DNA of 60,000 nucleotides from Hydractinia symbiolongicarpus (Eukaryota; Cnidaria; Hydrozoa; Anthoathecata; Hydractiniidae): NCBI RefSeq assembly GCF_029227915.1, contig NC_079887.1, positions 24,055,650 to 24,115,649 of the forward strand, read 5' to 3'. Shown piece by piece: positions 40,680 to 52,433 of this stretch (position 1 is its first letter; each line of letters starts with the position of its first letter). The notes under the pieces were generated by a model. It saw only the letters and a program-made list of their open reading frames with translations, ran no database searches and was not told where the DNA came from. The position numbers and the translations under genes were made by a program.

Positions 40680-42444
40680 TTACAAAGTAAATGGATCGTC
40701 TTCAGTATCGTCACTGTCTAGGATGGTTTTAGCTTTTTCCATGCATTTTGAATAAAATTCGCCACTTCGGACTTTCGAAGGATCTGTGGTAGTTATTCCG
40801 CATACATCAAAGGATTTCATTATCATATCCTTGTCATCTGAAATAATTTGGAATGCCTTTTCAACCCAATCCACCATGTCCTGTCTAGTTGGCGGAGGTA
40901 GCTTATAATCGCTAGGTGTAGGTGTGGGCATCTTCTCGATTGCTTTGTTGACATGCTCGACCCAACATTTTCGTAAAATTGCTTTAAATGGTTTGTTAAT
41001 ACATACATCCATTGGCTGACACTTTGAAGTACAACCGGCTGGGATCATTAAGGCATCTGATTTGTTTTCGTTCAGCTTACTCGCCACAGTGTCTGTCTTG
41101 TGAGCAGAAAAGGCATCATAGGTTAACAGGGAGTTTTCCAATCCGAGCTCTTTGTTGATTTTCTTCACATATTTGACCCATATCTCATCCAGCCAAACAA
41201 TCATGAGATCTTCATCCATCCATGCTTTCTCTTGAGTTTTTACGACAAACCCTTCAGGAACACGCAATTTTCCGATAGTTCTTTCAGTCTTCCCTTTAAA
41301 AATCAGCATCGGTGGTAGCAAAGTACCGTCAGCAGCAGCTGAAAGAACGATGGTGATATGTTTCTTGTCATTCCCTGACGTTCGAACAACACATTCTCTG
41401 CTACCGATCTTACAGATGCTCTTTGTTGGGACCATATCGAAAAAAGCTGGAGTTTCATCCATATTTCCCACCAATGATCTGGGATATTTCCCAATTCTCA
41501 TGAAACGACCGGCATCTGCATAAAACTTCGAAATCGATTCTTCCAATTGACGTGGAAGCTTTTGGCTCACTGATGTCCTGCTGTGCAGTGACAAACGATG
41601 TTGTTGAAAGAACTTCGCGACCCAGCCTCGGCTAGCATTAAAATCAGGATTGTGAGGTTGGACGACACCTTTTGCTTTCTCTTGTAACGCAAGAACAGAC
41701 ACTGGGACATGCAAATCTCTAAGTTCAAGAATCCATCGAATCAAATCATTCTCGACTTCCAACGGATATGTTATTGGTCGACCAGCTCCTGAACGATTCC
41801 CTTTATCACTCAGCTTTACTGCTCTGCCTGGAGTTTTCACGATGTTTCGAAGAGTTGACTCGTGCACATGGAAAGCTTTGGCTGATTCGGTATGACTTTT
41901 CGTGAGTGCGTAGTGTTCTCGCATTTCGATTTTCGTTTTTTCAGTGAATCTCTTACGTGTTGTGTGTTCGTTTCCACCGACGATATTGGCTTGTTGGTGT
42001 AGATAGAAATTACATATGATCGATTCGAAATGCTGAGATTGTTGCTTTAGATTGTTGAAATCGTGATTTTTTTCTATCATTCGCTCGATCTGTACACCTG
42101 TGTACGGTTTGGGTGGCCTACCAACAGGCTTCTTACTTGGAGGAGGCGCTATTTTTCCTGAAAATAATAATAGAAAGAATCCTTGAGCAAATAATAACTT
42201 AAACTCAAATGTATAGTATTTGAGAAAAAAAATCACCCCTATGAGTTATTCTGTCACTTTCATTTCAAAGTTGAAATCATAATTTGAGTCACATTAAACT
42301 AAAGTTTTACTTACTGCCTAAATAAACCACGTCGTCATCTTTTGCAGTTCCAGGAGCAAAATAAGAGGATATTGTTGATTGACGCTTTCGTTGGTTTTTA
42401 ACGTTGCTTTGAAAATAGCCAAACAGTTTGGTTTGGGTTGACAT
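40680..42444 (-). CDS. pogo-type DDE transposase with two N-terminal PIP-box-like motifs
   Basis: Two exons: 42444-42315 and 42157-40680. The donor is A|GTAAGT and the acceptor TTTTCAG|G; the 157-bp intron leaves the frame intact, giving about 535 residues. Exon 1 encodes MSTQTKLFGYFQ and RQSTISSYFAPG, that is QTKLFGYF (residues 4-11) and QSTISSYF (22-29). Both fit the PCNA-interacting PIP box Q-x-x-(I/L/M)-x-x-(Y/F)-(Y/F). Then come an AT-hook-like KKPVGRPPKP and helix-turn-helix domains (ESAKAFHVHESTLRNIVK; WVAKFFQQHRLSLHSRTS). The DDE_1 core has LVGNMDETPAFFD, LTYDAFSAHKTDTVASKL and CQPMDVCINKPFKA, supplying three Asp residues. It probably cuts and pastes the element at TA. PIP boxes are reported in Drosophila pogo transposase. 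Confidence 0.9.
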
Positions 42445-42692
42445 GATGATACCACGCGCGACAGACTAACAGCACTGACAAAAGAAAAGAGTGCTCCAAA
42501 TCGATTGTTTTGAATTTGTAAAATCATTTGGGTTTTCCTCTATGAAAAGAAACATTCGATTTGCAATGCAATAAGCTCGCAATATCATTTGGATTTTCCT
42601 CCGAACAAAAACATTGGATTCGAAATGCAAAGACGTCAGTATTTGCCTGATGCTAGCTTCTACCTCGACGTACTCAGAAAAGTTGTAGAAAA
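42445..42692. promoter_or_regulatory. bidirectional promoter region of pogo element
   Basis: The 248 bp separate the divergent start codons. Two direct repeats of about 48 bp (about 42523-42570 and 42584-42632) share ATTTGG-TTTTCCTC and AAACATT-GATT--AATGCAA blocks. They are probably shared regulatory or transposase-binding sites (inference). Confidence 0.45.
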
Positions 42693-43187
42693 ATGACCGA
42701 CGATATTACTCCATTACTACTTCTTGATTTAGAGATACCAATACCATTGGAAAAAGAATTTACTGTTCCTTGTTGCATCAGAGGTTATCATATTTACAGA
42801 TGGAAGCAATGGAAAGCTGAAATAGGATCAATTTTAACGAGCGAACCAGAAGTGAGACCGGGTGCTTTGGTTGAAGATAAATATTCCATTGCTGTGCCTA
42901 AATTTCTCTCGCAACTGATATTCTTTTTTCTTAAATACGAAGGCACGTTATCAATAAAGGTAACAGGAGAGCGAAGATTCTCATTCGATCTTCCACAAGG
43001 AGGTATGGAGATACCAGCTGATTTTGTCTTCAAAACAGTCGATGCAAAACTTCACAATCAAATGAGAGAGAAAGTTCTCAAGAAACTGGAAAACTTTGAA
43101 GGGAGAAGAAAAGTTGGTATAAATAAGAGTTTAAAAAAGAAAGAAAAAAAAAATAAAAAGTACCAAAAAGTGTGTTTTCAATTTTAA
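42693..43187 (+). CDS. HIRAN-like domain protein carried by pogo element
   Basis: The 164-aa ORF reads divergently from the transposase. After an acidic N-terminus it shows VPCCIRGYHIYRWKQWKAEI, GSILTSEPEVRPGALVEDKY, SIAVPKFLSQLIFFFLKYEG and TLSIKVTGERRFSFDLPQGG. MEIPADFVFKT and a Lys-rich tail follow. 'I-GYH-Y--W-A-IG-L---E--N--DKYAVAV' and 'F--FL---G-I---VTG-RR-S-DLPQGG-EIPC-Y-F' are the marks of HIRAN-like proteins that I recall as common in cnidarian genomes. The usual 'VGHVP' strand between AV and the SFFL helix is missing, so the domain is about 15-20 residues short. HIRAN domains (HLTF, Rad5) bind 3' ends of single-stranded DNA at stalled forks. The role here is inference. Confidence 0.65.
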   Translation: MTDDITPLLLLDLEIPIPLEKEFTVPCCIRGYHIYRWKQWKAEIGSILTSEPEVRPGALVEDKYSIAVPKFLSQLIFFFLKYEGTLSIKVTGERRFSFDLPQGGMEIPADFVFKTVDAKLHNQMREKVLKKLENFEGRRKVGINKSLKKKEKKNKKYQKVCFQF

Positions 43188-43592
43188 TACGATTTGATTC
43201 CTATTTTACTCTAATTATTAGTACGACAATCAACTTCAATTTCCAAGGTATTTTATTTCCTCTTATTATTAGTACGACTCCTTCAAAATAATTATTTTTA
43301 CCGGAGGATTAAATTAGAAGAATGACGGTAAAGGATGATGTTGTTACGTCATATCTTCAACTACATATTTTTTCTCAAAACACAGTACTAGTAAAATAAT
43401 TTTTCTGCGTCAGAAACATTTGTCTTTATCAGCAAATCATTTCTTGAACATGATAGTTTATCGGGCAAAGTAAAATGATGTTGAGCATGTATTTATATAA
43501 TTGCAGAGGATCGAAATTCATAAAAATCAGAAACGAGCTGATAATTACAGTTAATTACAGTGATTAACATTTTCGGACCTAGATGTAGGTAA

Positions 43593-44466
43593 CTACTTCT
43601 TCTGTAGGGCTGGTAACCAAATCTCAGGAAGTTGATACGAGATGCTGTTATTGTGTTTGTTACGTTCTACGCTGTCGATGGTTTCTTTAATCTTCCTGGC
43701 CGTTGTTCTGGATCCTCTGTCAATGATTTTCCTCTCATCCCAACTAAACTGGATGACTTCTGCTCCAGCTGTGGTCCGCAATTTCGTTTTTCTTCACATC
43801 TCCGTTTCTCACCGTGCGCATAGGTTGACGAAGGATCTCGCTGGTACCTGGTACGAAGGGTAGAAATGCTGATGCGATAGATTCCTCTGATGTTTCCTTG
43901 TTGTCTCCGTTGCATTTGTCCTTCATTTTATTTTCTACTTGCGTGATAACTTTATGACTGTATCCATTTGCGATTAATGCATTTCTTACACGTCGAATTT
44001 CTTTTTTCCTTACTTGTTTGTCACTGACTACGCTGTTGGCACGATTCAGTAATGAAGATATGACACTTTCTTTGCAAGATTTCTGATGGTTTGATTCGAA
44101 GTTAAGGTACTGGTCAGTGTGTGTTGGTTTACGATACACTGAAACTGAAATGGAACCATTCTTGCGTTTGACCAAAGTTTCCAGGAAAGCGATACTTCCA
44201 TCGTGTTCAAGCTCAACAGTGAATTTGATTTGTCGATGTAGGCCGTTGATGTGTTCATGGAACTCTTTTAGATAAGATCTCTTGATTATAGCTAATACGT
44301 CGTCAACAAATCTTTTCCAAACCTTTGGACGTCTGTCTGATGTGACTAATGCTGTTGTCTCGTGTGCTTGCATGTATATTTCTGCGACTACTGATGATGC
44401 AGGGCCTTCCATGGCAACTCCGTCTGTTTGAGTGTAGAAGTTCTTATTGAAGAGATACCATGTTTT
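43593..44466 (-). pseudogene. Penelope-like RT C-terminus with deleted endonuclease
   Basis: On the minus strand FNKNFYTQTDGVAMEGPASS leads into VVAEIYMQAHE. KVWKRFVDDVLAIIKRSYLK follows, the VDD variant of the RT catalytic motif found in Penelope-like elements. FTVELEHDGSIAFLETLVKR, VYRKPTHTDQYLNFESNHQK and ASAFLPFVPGTSEIL come next. The frame shifts near 43745. The final piece, SWDERKIIDRGSRTTARKIK with LPEIWLPAL, is the usual end after a GIY-YIG endonuclease. The GIY-YIG domain itself is deleted. The 5' part of the RT is missing before 44466. Confidence 0.8.
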
Positions 44467-44605
44467 GCTGCTGTGCTACTGTGATAATCACCTTCACAAA
44501 TCCTACTTCAGAAGTAGAATGAATGCAAATGGCGTTATCTTAATTAACTTCAGGAAGGCGGGGATGCTATCAATAGCCACATGGGAGGAGTAAGTTTTAC
44601 AAGAA

Positions 44606-44690
44606 GTACTCAAGGAACAACCTCGATCCCAGGGCCTGTAGCGTTTTTTATATGAGGATGAAACGCGTAAGAGGCACTGGTACAACAGAC
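44606..44690 (-). repeat. left arm of distant inverted repeat
   Basis: CAACCTCGATCCCAGGGCCT (44618-44637) and its continuation GTAGCGTTTTTTATATGAGG are complementary to 47060-47107, and the flanking part TGGTACAACAGACTTA pairs with 47031-47047. It lies just upstream of the Penelope-like RT piece and may be its terminal repeat. Confidence 0.55.
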
Positions 44691-45122
44691 TTACTCAACC
44701 AATGAGATTGCTTGTACGGCTTTTTTAAATTATGTTAAAAAGATAATTAATGCAGAAGTTTTTTTGCAAGCACTGCATTTTTTTATCCACAACAAATAAG
44801 CATTACAATAAGCATTAATTACGATACGCATTACGATAAGCATTACAAAGATTTTGGTTACTTGTTTATGAAGAAAATATTTATATTCACGTTATTTTTG
44901 ACTTCCTTGCATCGTTTACAAATTTATCAAAGCTGTTCAAAAATTTTAAACATTACTTTTGTTTCCTTACTGATGGTGAAAAAGGCGACAACTCAAATAG
45001 AATAGTGCGACAACCTGTCCTGCGACCTTTTGTTGGGACACAATACTTAATTTTAAAAAAGCTAAAATTTTATTTTTGTTTTCATATGCTAAAAAGTTAA
45101 GAAAAACTTTGTACAGGTGAAA

Positions 45123-45210
45123 CTCTGTAGTGTGTAAGCTGTAGTGTGGTAGCTGTAATAAATATATATATTTATTACAGCTACCACACTACAGCTTACA
45201 CACTACAGAG
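45123..45210. repeat. 88-bp perfect palindrome
   Basis: CTCTGTAGTGTGTAAGCTGT...ACAGCTTACACACTACAGAG reads identically on both strands over 88 bp, centred between 45166 and 45167 on AATATA|TATATT. A further partial copy of one arm (TGTAAGCTGTAGTG) follows immediately, then a TA tract. Confidence 0.9.
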
Positions 45211-45223
45211 TGTAAGCTGTAGT

Positions 45224-45336
<113 letters not shown>

Positions 45337-45389
45337 ACACAGTATAAAACCAAATCTTTCCAGTCAGGTCAAAACTCCAATGTAAAATA

Positions 45390-45919
<530 letters not shown>

Positions 45920-47000
45920 ATAATGGTGCATAAACTCCTGTCACTGCGGTTAGAGAGTGTAGCAGTAATACGCTAAGTGGGGTCACTTGATTTTCATCCA
46001 ATGGGTAGGGACTGTTTTATGTATTAGTAAGTGTGTCTTAAATGTCTATCTCTTACTCGTTGATTTATTTATTTTCTTTCTCCCAGCTACGTCGCTATTG
46101 TTAATTTACCACACTTTTAATTGTCAAAGATTTTTTATTGTAAAAATTCTGTACATAATCATTTTTAATTGTTTATATGTTAAAACATCCGTAATTTTAA
46201 ATATGTACATATGCAAATACTTCTCTTTTAGCGATTTATACCCACAGAATTAAAAACTGTTTATGTTATTCTAAACGTATATATATAGCAATGCTTTTGC
46301 CATATAGCACAGCAGGTGTTGAAGCAGTAAGCCTCGTCAATAACACAAGCATTGACTTTTTTTGATAAATTTCTAATTTCAATAATTTTTTTTCTTTTTT
46401 ACTCTTTTTCTTTTTTACTCAAAATTGCCCCAATAATGACCATCCAATACAAATGATGAAAACACATCTTCTATTTTATTGTTAAGACAGAGATCCTCAA
46501 ACAACATCTGTACAGCATTCTTCTCAAAGATTAAACCACGTAAAATGTATCAAGTAATTCCTATACATCTTCAGGAAAATTCACTTGATAGCTAGCTAAC
46601 AGTTGAGAAATTAAAGGTTTTCCATATGCTTTTGATAAAAGTCCAATGACGTCCTTGTCCTCATACTATTGACTCTAAACATTTGACTTGTTATGGTTAG
46701 GAAAATCTTGGCCCTGTAAAGATCTCTGAAATTTCTCCAACATTGCTAAGTGGTGTCCATCCTTTCATCTGTTATTTTTGCAGCTGATGTAAATTATTCT
46801 GTAATATTTATAAGTGCTGTAGTTTTTACTACATGTATGATACACCACAAAATGACTAGAAAGTCACTAAGGATTGTATCTATTCTGGAATTGTACGGTG
46901 TATAGCTAGGTACCTCCAGCTACAAAAACCCAGCAAAACACTTTACAAATTCACGCCACTAAAACATCATCTTTGATTGGAACTTCACGCATACATTACT
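45920..47000. other. intergenic stretch with a weak coding scrap
   Basis: On the minus strand about 46660-46410 two adjoining frames read DKDVIGLLSKAYGKPLISQL and FEKNAVQMLFEDLCLNNKIE. These look like decayed coding sequence of unknown origin. Nothing else is supportable. Confidence 0.25.
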
Positions 47001-47029
47001 TTTCTCTGCATGCTCAATTTTGGGCGAAT

Positions 47030-47112
47030 TTTAAGTCTGTTGTACCAGGGCCTCGTACGCGTTTCAACTCCATATCAAAAAACGCTACAGGCCCTGGGAT
47101 CGAGGTTGCTCA
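47030..47112 (+). repeat. right arm of distant inverted repeat
   Basis: Partner of 44606-44690, sharing GCTACAGGCCCTGGGATCGA and flanking sequence in opposite orientation. Confidence 0.55.
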
Positions 47113-47114
47113 AG

Positions 47115-48190
47115 GAAGTGCGAAAATATATAATACCTAGTCAAAGGATTGTTGACAAATGTTTACAAAAATATATATTTTGATCTATGAAAGATACAAT
47201 TAAAGTAAAGATATGTTAGAAAGTAACAAACTTGGAGTCGCACTAATTAGCAATCATTTATTTAATTGGCCTAGAAATCTAATTTTGTCAAAATACGGAA
47301 AAAAATCATCAAAAATTAGGAGCTAACTTTGTTTTTGCAAATACTTGCAAAATGTTTTGTGTTCACCAATGATATCTAATAATCACTAAGAATGGTCGTC
47401 AAGAAATTGACATTCCGGCAAAATAAAACTGTGGGGCCTTCATTAGCTAAGGGAGACAGAGATATTAGCAATTCTCTAATATCTGCTACCTTTGGATGTC
47501 ATTTTTGTTTGTGTTTAAAAAAACCATCACCATGAAAGGAAATATGGAATATATTTCCTGTTTTTTAATTTAGCCACCCGTTACGCAAATGTGTAAAAAT
47601 ACTCAATCATAAATAATTCAGCACTCACAAAGATGTAAACAAAATTGATTTATAATGGGGATTTTTTATGGAGCAGACGACCAAGCCAGTCGATCTGCAC
47701 TTTAAAATCAACACTTATCATAAACTTTTCTTCAGCAGCCGTGCCGCAGCGCAGTATGCCTATCCCTTAAAAAGAAGTCAAAGGATGCGAAACGCTATAA
47801 AGCCTAGTGAAACGATTGCTAACAAACTTTTAAAAATTATATCTTTTGTTCTATGAAAAATACAATTTAAGTATGCTAGAAAGTAGAGACAATTCAAAAG
47901 TTAGAGTCGTACTAATTGGCAATCATATATTTTTGCGGTCTAGAAATCTAATTTTATCAAAACACACAGAAAAATCATCAAAAAAATTTTTGTGGACTAT
48001 AAATTCAAATACTTGCAAAAAGTTTTGTGTTCACCAAAGAGATAGGAAAATCATAAACGTGGACTATTAAGACCATAACATTCCGGTAAAATAACGGTTT
48101 AAAGCGTTACACTAGTTAAAGGGGACACACATAGCAGAAATTGTCTAATATATGCTACCTTTGGATGCCATTTTGTTTATGTGTAAAAAA
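47115..48190. repeat. degenerate tandem duplication, offset about 660 bp
   Basis: Shared blocks in the same order at about 47115-47520 and 47775-48190 include TCTATGAAA-ATACAATT-AAGTA, CTAATT-GCAATCAT, CTAGAAATCTAATTTT, TTTTGTGTTCACCAA and TGCTACCTTTGGATG-CATTTT. Divergence is substantial, so the duplication is old. Confidence 0.65.
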
Positions 48191-49205
48191 AATCTGTATG
48201 TGCAATTTAAGTTTCTCTGCCGTAAATTTACATTTTCTGTTGACGCCGGAACATCAGCAATCTCAAACTCCTCCTTTTACCATATCTGAAGTGTAGCATA
48301 ATACAAAAACCTCTTCGTAACCAAATTTTAAAACCAAAAAAGATTCTTAGCTGACAAATACCCTTTTATGTTAGAAAGTTAAATTATTTAGCAAATAGTA
48401 CAGATATCTTAGTCATTGTGAAATTTGAAGAAAATGACCTATTCAGAACTAAACGGTTAAGAATTCTCTATTTCTAATATAAACATCTTTGTTTGTTTTC
48501 TAGTTTTTTTCGTTTTACGTGTCACTAATTTCTAAGAAAAATTCTAAGTAAAAACAAGGTATTTGAATTTATCTATAATCAAAACACGTTCCTTACACAT
48601 TTCATGCACTACAAAAAAATATGTACAACATCTCCTGTACCCAACTGAAAAACAAAACAGCGAAATATAATGTGTATGTTCTAAAGGCACAACAGTGTTC
48701 TAAAAAATTTGTTTCTGTGAACTAAGCTATAAAAAAGTAATTTTGATTCGTCTGATCAGAAGACGAGATGACAAATTTATATATGAATTGTTTTTAAGTG
48801 CTTTAACATTTAATTAACAGCTATAGAATATCCAATTAGTATTAAGACATTAGGAGTGAGTGAAGTCTTAATTAAAACGAACAATTTAGCAGTCAGGGAG
48901 TTTTAAAACAACGTTTTTCTACATATACATATACTAATTGTTCGTATCTACTAAAAATATATACACACTCTTTATATCTTCTTGATTATATAAACTTGAA
49001 ATTAAAAAATAAGTCGTTATTGTTATGAAAATCTCAATCAAGGTTATTTCAACAGGCGAAACTGGAATAATGGAGGAAGAAAGTTTTAATTTGTATTATG
49101 TCCATGATTCAACCTCCTGTTTTACACTTAAAGTCGAAAAAATCTTTCATATGACGAGTTTTCTTTTTTCTTGATATTAATTTTATAATTCACATCCAAA
49201 CTTGC
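48190..49205. other. intergenic, nothing supportable
   Basis: A/T-rich sequence with no recognised gene or repeat. Confidence 0.3.
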
Positions 49206-49208
49206 CAT

Positions 49209-49427
49209 TTAATTTACGCATATTGTCTTTATGTGATACTTGCATTCCGGATTGCATATAAACCAATGGCAACGTGTTGTACATTTTCGACGTAACTTGT
49301 ACGTGCACACCTGCGTTGGAACTGCTTTAACGTTCGTAGTCTTCAGCGGTGCGCAGTTGATTTCTTTAAAATCAGTTATCTCCGGAACTAACAGAATGAT
49401 TATAACGATCGTTGAAAGCCTTTCCAT
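49209..49427 (-). CDS. small secreted cysteine-rich peptide precursor, 72 aa
   Basis: A signal peptide (MERLSTIVIIILLVPEITDF) is followed by a short spacer and a mature part with seven cysteines in the whole mature sequence. Six of them are in the last 32 residues, in the order C-x6-C-x3-C-x4-C-x3-C-x7-C. The region is strongly basic (KLRRKC). This layout is typical of secreted disulfide-rich peptides such as antimicrobial or venom-type peptides; the pattern does not match a named scaffold I am sure of. An ATTAAA lies just after the stop at about 49204. An overlapping + strand frame (49240-49563) has no recognisable features and is judged spurious. Confidence 0.5.
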   Translation of the reverse strand: MERLSTIVIIILLVPEITDFKEINCAPLKTTNVKAVPTQVCTYKLRRKCTTRCHWFICNPECKYHIKTICVN

Positions 49428-49429
49428 CC

Positions 49430-51505
49430 TTCAAATCGTTGCACTATTATGTTCAATTGTGAGCTGTTTTCAATTTGCTTTAACAAGTTTTTTACTTTCA
49501 CTGAGCTATCGTTTTATTTACGTAACTCTCGAAACTAATAGATATAACTTTTCTCTGATGTAAGCTTCGTCTTGCCACTTGTGGTTTTGTTGAAAAGTTT
49601 ATTTCAGAGGATGGATTAAGAGCGATATTTATAGGTAATATAAACAATAGGATTTTAATGATTCTCAATATTGTAAATTAAGCATTTCGTATTAAAAGTG
49701 TTCACTGGGAAATTCCTAGAACTTGGAAGACGTTTTGTCATTTTTGTACAACAGACAAAAGGGAATTTTAAGAAATAAATCAGAGAGTGTACACGTGTTG
49801 TGATATCCACGTGTCTCTCATGGTAAAGGGAAGTTTAAGGTTGCATTACACCTTTTCCGATTTTTCATAAATTATAATAATGACGATGTCCTGCAAAATT
49901 TTATAATGGTTCTGTACTCTTCAAATAAGGATATTCAGATAGAATATTATATTATCATGACAAAAATAAAGTTTTTAGAGCAATATAATATGCTGATTGG
50001 ATTTTATTTAGATTTAAAGAATATGATTATTTTGAAAAGGAGGCTATTCTTAGGAAGCTGGGTTATATGAAGGGCTTGACCGTAACTTTAAGCTCGGAAT
50101 TGAGGCACTTAACGAACAGAAATATTTACGAAATTAGGTAATTTGTTCTACCTTTTGCTAAGGAACTTAGGGATTAGAATCATTTTTAGTATCGATTGAC
50201 CTCTTTAATGCTGTTATCATAACTGACCCTTATATAGAAGTCTATTTATCTATACTTATTGACCTTGTTACAAAGCACTATTTAAAAAAACAACAAAACA
50301 AAAAAACAGTCTGTGTAGTTTTATGTACTGAACGGGTTAAACGACGGGCAAGCAGCTACGGCACCGGTACTGACCAAAGTGGCAAATTTTGCCGAATCAC
50401 ACATTTAGTTTTAAATATGATTTTCCATATAATTGACAAATGGGTGGCTAAATTCAAAAACAACAAAAGTTTTTCTGTTTATTGTGATGCGCTCACATAC
50501 TATAAAAATAATAAGAAGAAAAGAATAACATGACGAACTTACTTTTTTTTTACATTAATAAAAAATTACAGAACAAATATAAAACCATAGCCACGAGAAA
50601 GATTTTTTTCATATGAATATTATAAAATAAACTTTCGCTGCATGTTATGTACTCGTATGATTATTGAATGTTTGCGGTGTGTATTTATCGTTTCAAGTTG
50701 GGAGCATTTTGTAGAAAAGCGAAACAAATCACAAAAAAATATTATTATTAGCCATGTAAGATGTTTCTAGAGTTCCGAGAACTATTAACGAAAGTTACAA
50801 ATATTGTTGATCAATAATTTGTAAAATATTTGAAACTTGTGTATTTTCACTCCTCGCAGCTATAAAAGTTCTTTATAAAAGCTCCTACCAGAAGTATAGA
50901 TATTTAGTTATGAGACATTTATTTGTTGTTTTTAGTAGACTTTTACTAGACTTTTAGAATCATAGGGATATTTTTTATCTCTATGTTAGTATTTATATAC
51001 ATATTACTTTTTTCTATCGCTGAAAATTTATTTTTGCGGATGCAAAAATGCAGTTTAAAGTTCTTCCCTCATTTGAACTTCTACTGATGGTCTGGTATAT
51101 TATTTAAACTTTATGTTAGGTATTGCTTCATGCATGGTTAGGTATTGCTTCATGCATGTTGTTGAACAGTAATCCTTGTTATCTGAGAATGAAGCGGAAG
51201 AAGGAAAATGATTCGCAGTTGTTATTCTTTGTTTACATTTCATATTGTACTTATAATGTTCTTTCCAAAATTAGCGCATGTGTAATCCGAAATGTAAACC
51301 AAAGGAGGTGATTGATTAAATATGTAAAAAACTTTATAATAATTAAAAATTAAGCAATAATTGAAAATTTAACCTAAGTCTGATGACAAATATCTTATCG
51401 GGGAAGAAACCGGGTAAAGTGAATAATCTTTAGGATCGGTAGCTTTCTCCGACTGACTTAACTCGACCAAAAATCTTTATAAGTCACTTAACTCGTTTTC
51501 GTGAT
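49430..51505. other. intergenic, nothing supportable
   Basis: A/T-rich. A 20-bp direct duplication GTTAGGTATTGCTTCATGCATG occurs twice in a row at about 51115-51158. No gene is seen. Confidence 0.3.
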
Positions 51506-51509
51506 AAGT

Positions 51510-52433
51510 ACACTTTTTTTTTATAAGAAACATCTTTATAACAAACCTACATATAGAATCTTCAGAAATTAAGAAATTTTTACTACTACATTCTATGTCT
51601 ATTTCGGAAATAAGAAACTTGTTTCTAACTAATTCTTACAATTAATTGAAGAAGATGTTACAATCATCGCTAGGAAGAGACTGTGAAACGAAAAATGCAT
51701 TATTTTTGTTCTACGGCTTTAGCCGGTAGAACTTCAAAACGGGCTTCTTTTTTTGTCGCCTTTTTTACCATCGAGACTAGTGAAGCACGAAAGGGTACCA
51801 GTCTAGTGTAGCGGTACGTGAATTAATAGTTTTTGAGTGTTGGTAACAGAACTACCCTGTTAAACGGTGCAAAAGGTACAAAAACCTTTTTTTTTTTTTT
51901 TAAAATAAATCATTTTTAATTTTTTTTTTTTATGTTTAGTTGGTTTCACCAGTTTTACCAAGCTACAACAGCCGTTTGTTTGTTTTTTGTGATTTGAAAT
52001 TTTAAGCTAGATTTCTATTTGCTTACAAGGAGTTTCAACAGGCTAAAATTCCTTTTAAAAAAAGGATAAATAGAATGTTGTTTTTATTGATTTTTACATT
52101 TCATTTAGGTTTCATAAGATCAGTGTTTACAAACTTGAAGCCATTTTTTATATTCATATTTCTCTTTTCCCGTCCTGTATGGGACTGTAAAAAATCAGTA
52201 ATACGCCGTAGAACTTCCTGCCAAAACGGCTGGTTTATTTTATTTTACAACCAACTAGTCCATAGATTAAAGAAACTTTTAGAACTAGCTATCTATTCGA
52301 TATAAGAAACCCTTATTTTACCAGAAAAATTAAGAAACTAAATAAGAAATTTTTGGAGAAAAAAAATTTCAGCCTACAAATAAGAAACTTTTAGAACTAG
52401 GCCCTTCGCCAGGTTTCTTATAAAAAAAACGTG
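51510..52433. mobile_element. MITE-like element with TA duplications
   Basis: The left end CACTTTTTTTTTATAAGAAAC and the complement of the right end, CACGTTTTTTTTATAAGAAAC, are nearly identical, and each is preceded by TA. TAAGAAAC-type motifs recur inside (about 51609, 52303, 52331, 52343, 52381). The open frame at 52075-52305 has no recognisable domain. It is probably a non-autonomous Tc1/mariner-type element. Confidence 0.5.

Larger units (their letters stand above)
40434..43328. mobile_element. intact pogo-like DNA transposon with two genes
   Basis: The left end CCGTCATTCTTCTAATTTAA is exactly complementary to the right end (TTAAATTAGAAGAATGACGG), each flanked by TA (40432-40433 and 43329-43330), the target duplication of Tc1/mariner/pogo elements. 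Inside are a spliced minus-strand transposase (40680-42444) and a divergent + strand HIRAN-like gene (42693-43187). Near both ends, TCTAATTATTAGTACGA-type repeats occur (about 40451, 40511, 40581 at the left; 43211, 43259 at the right), all in the same orientation. Both genes are open, so the element is recent. Confidence 0.92.

Noticed and set aside
49240-49563. 107-aa + strand open frame overlapping the cysteine-rich peptide
   Set aside because: No domain or coding pattern; the minus-strand frame has a signal peptide and ordered cysteines.
52075-52305. 76-aa open frame with hydrophobic start
   Set aside because: It lies inside a MITE-like element, has no recognisable domain and is of a length expected by chance in this composition.
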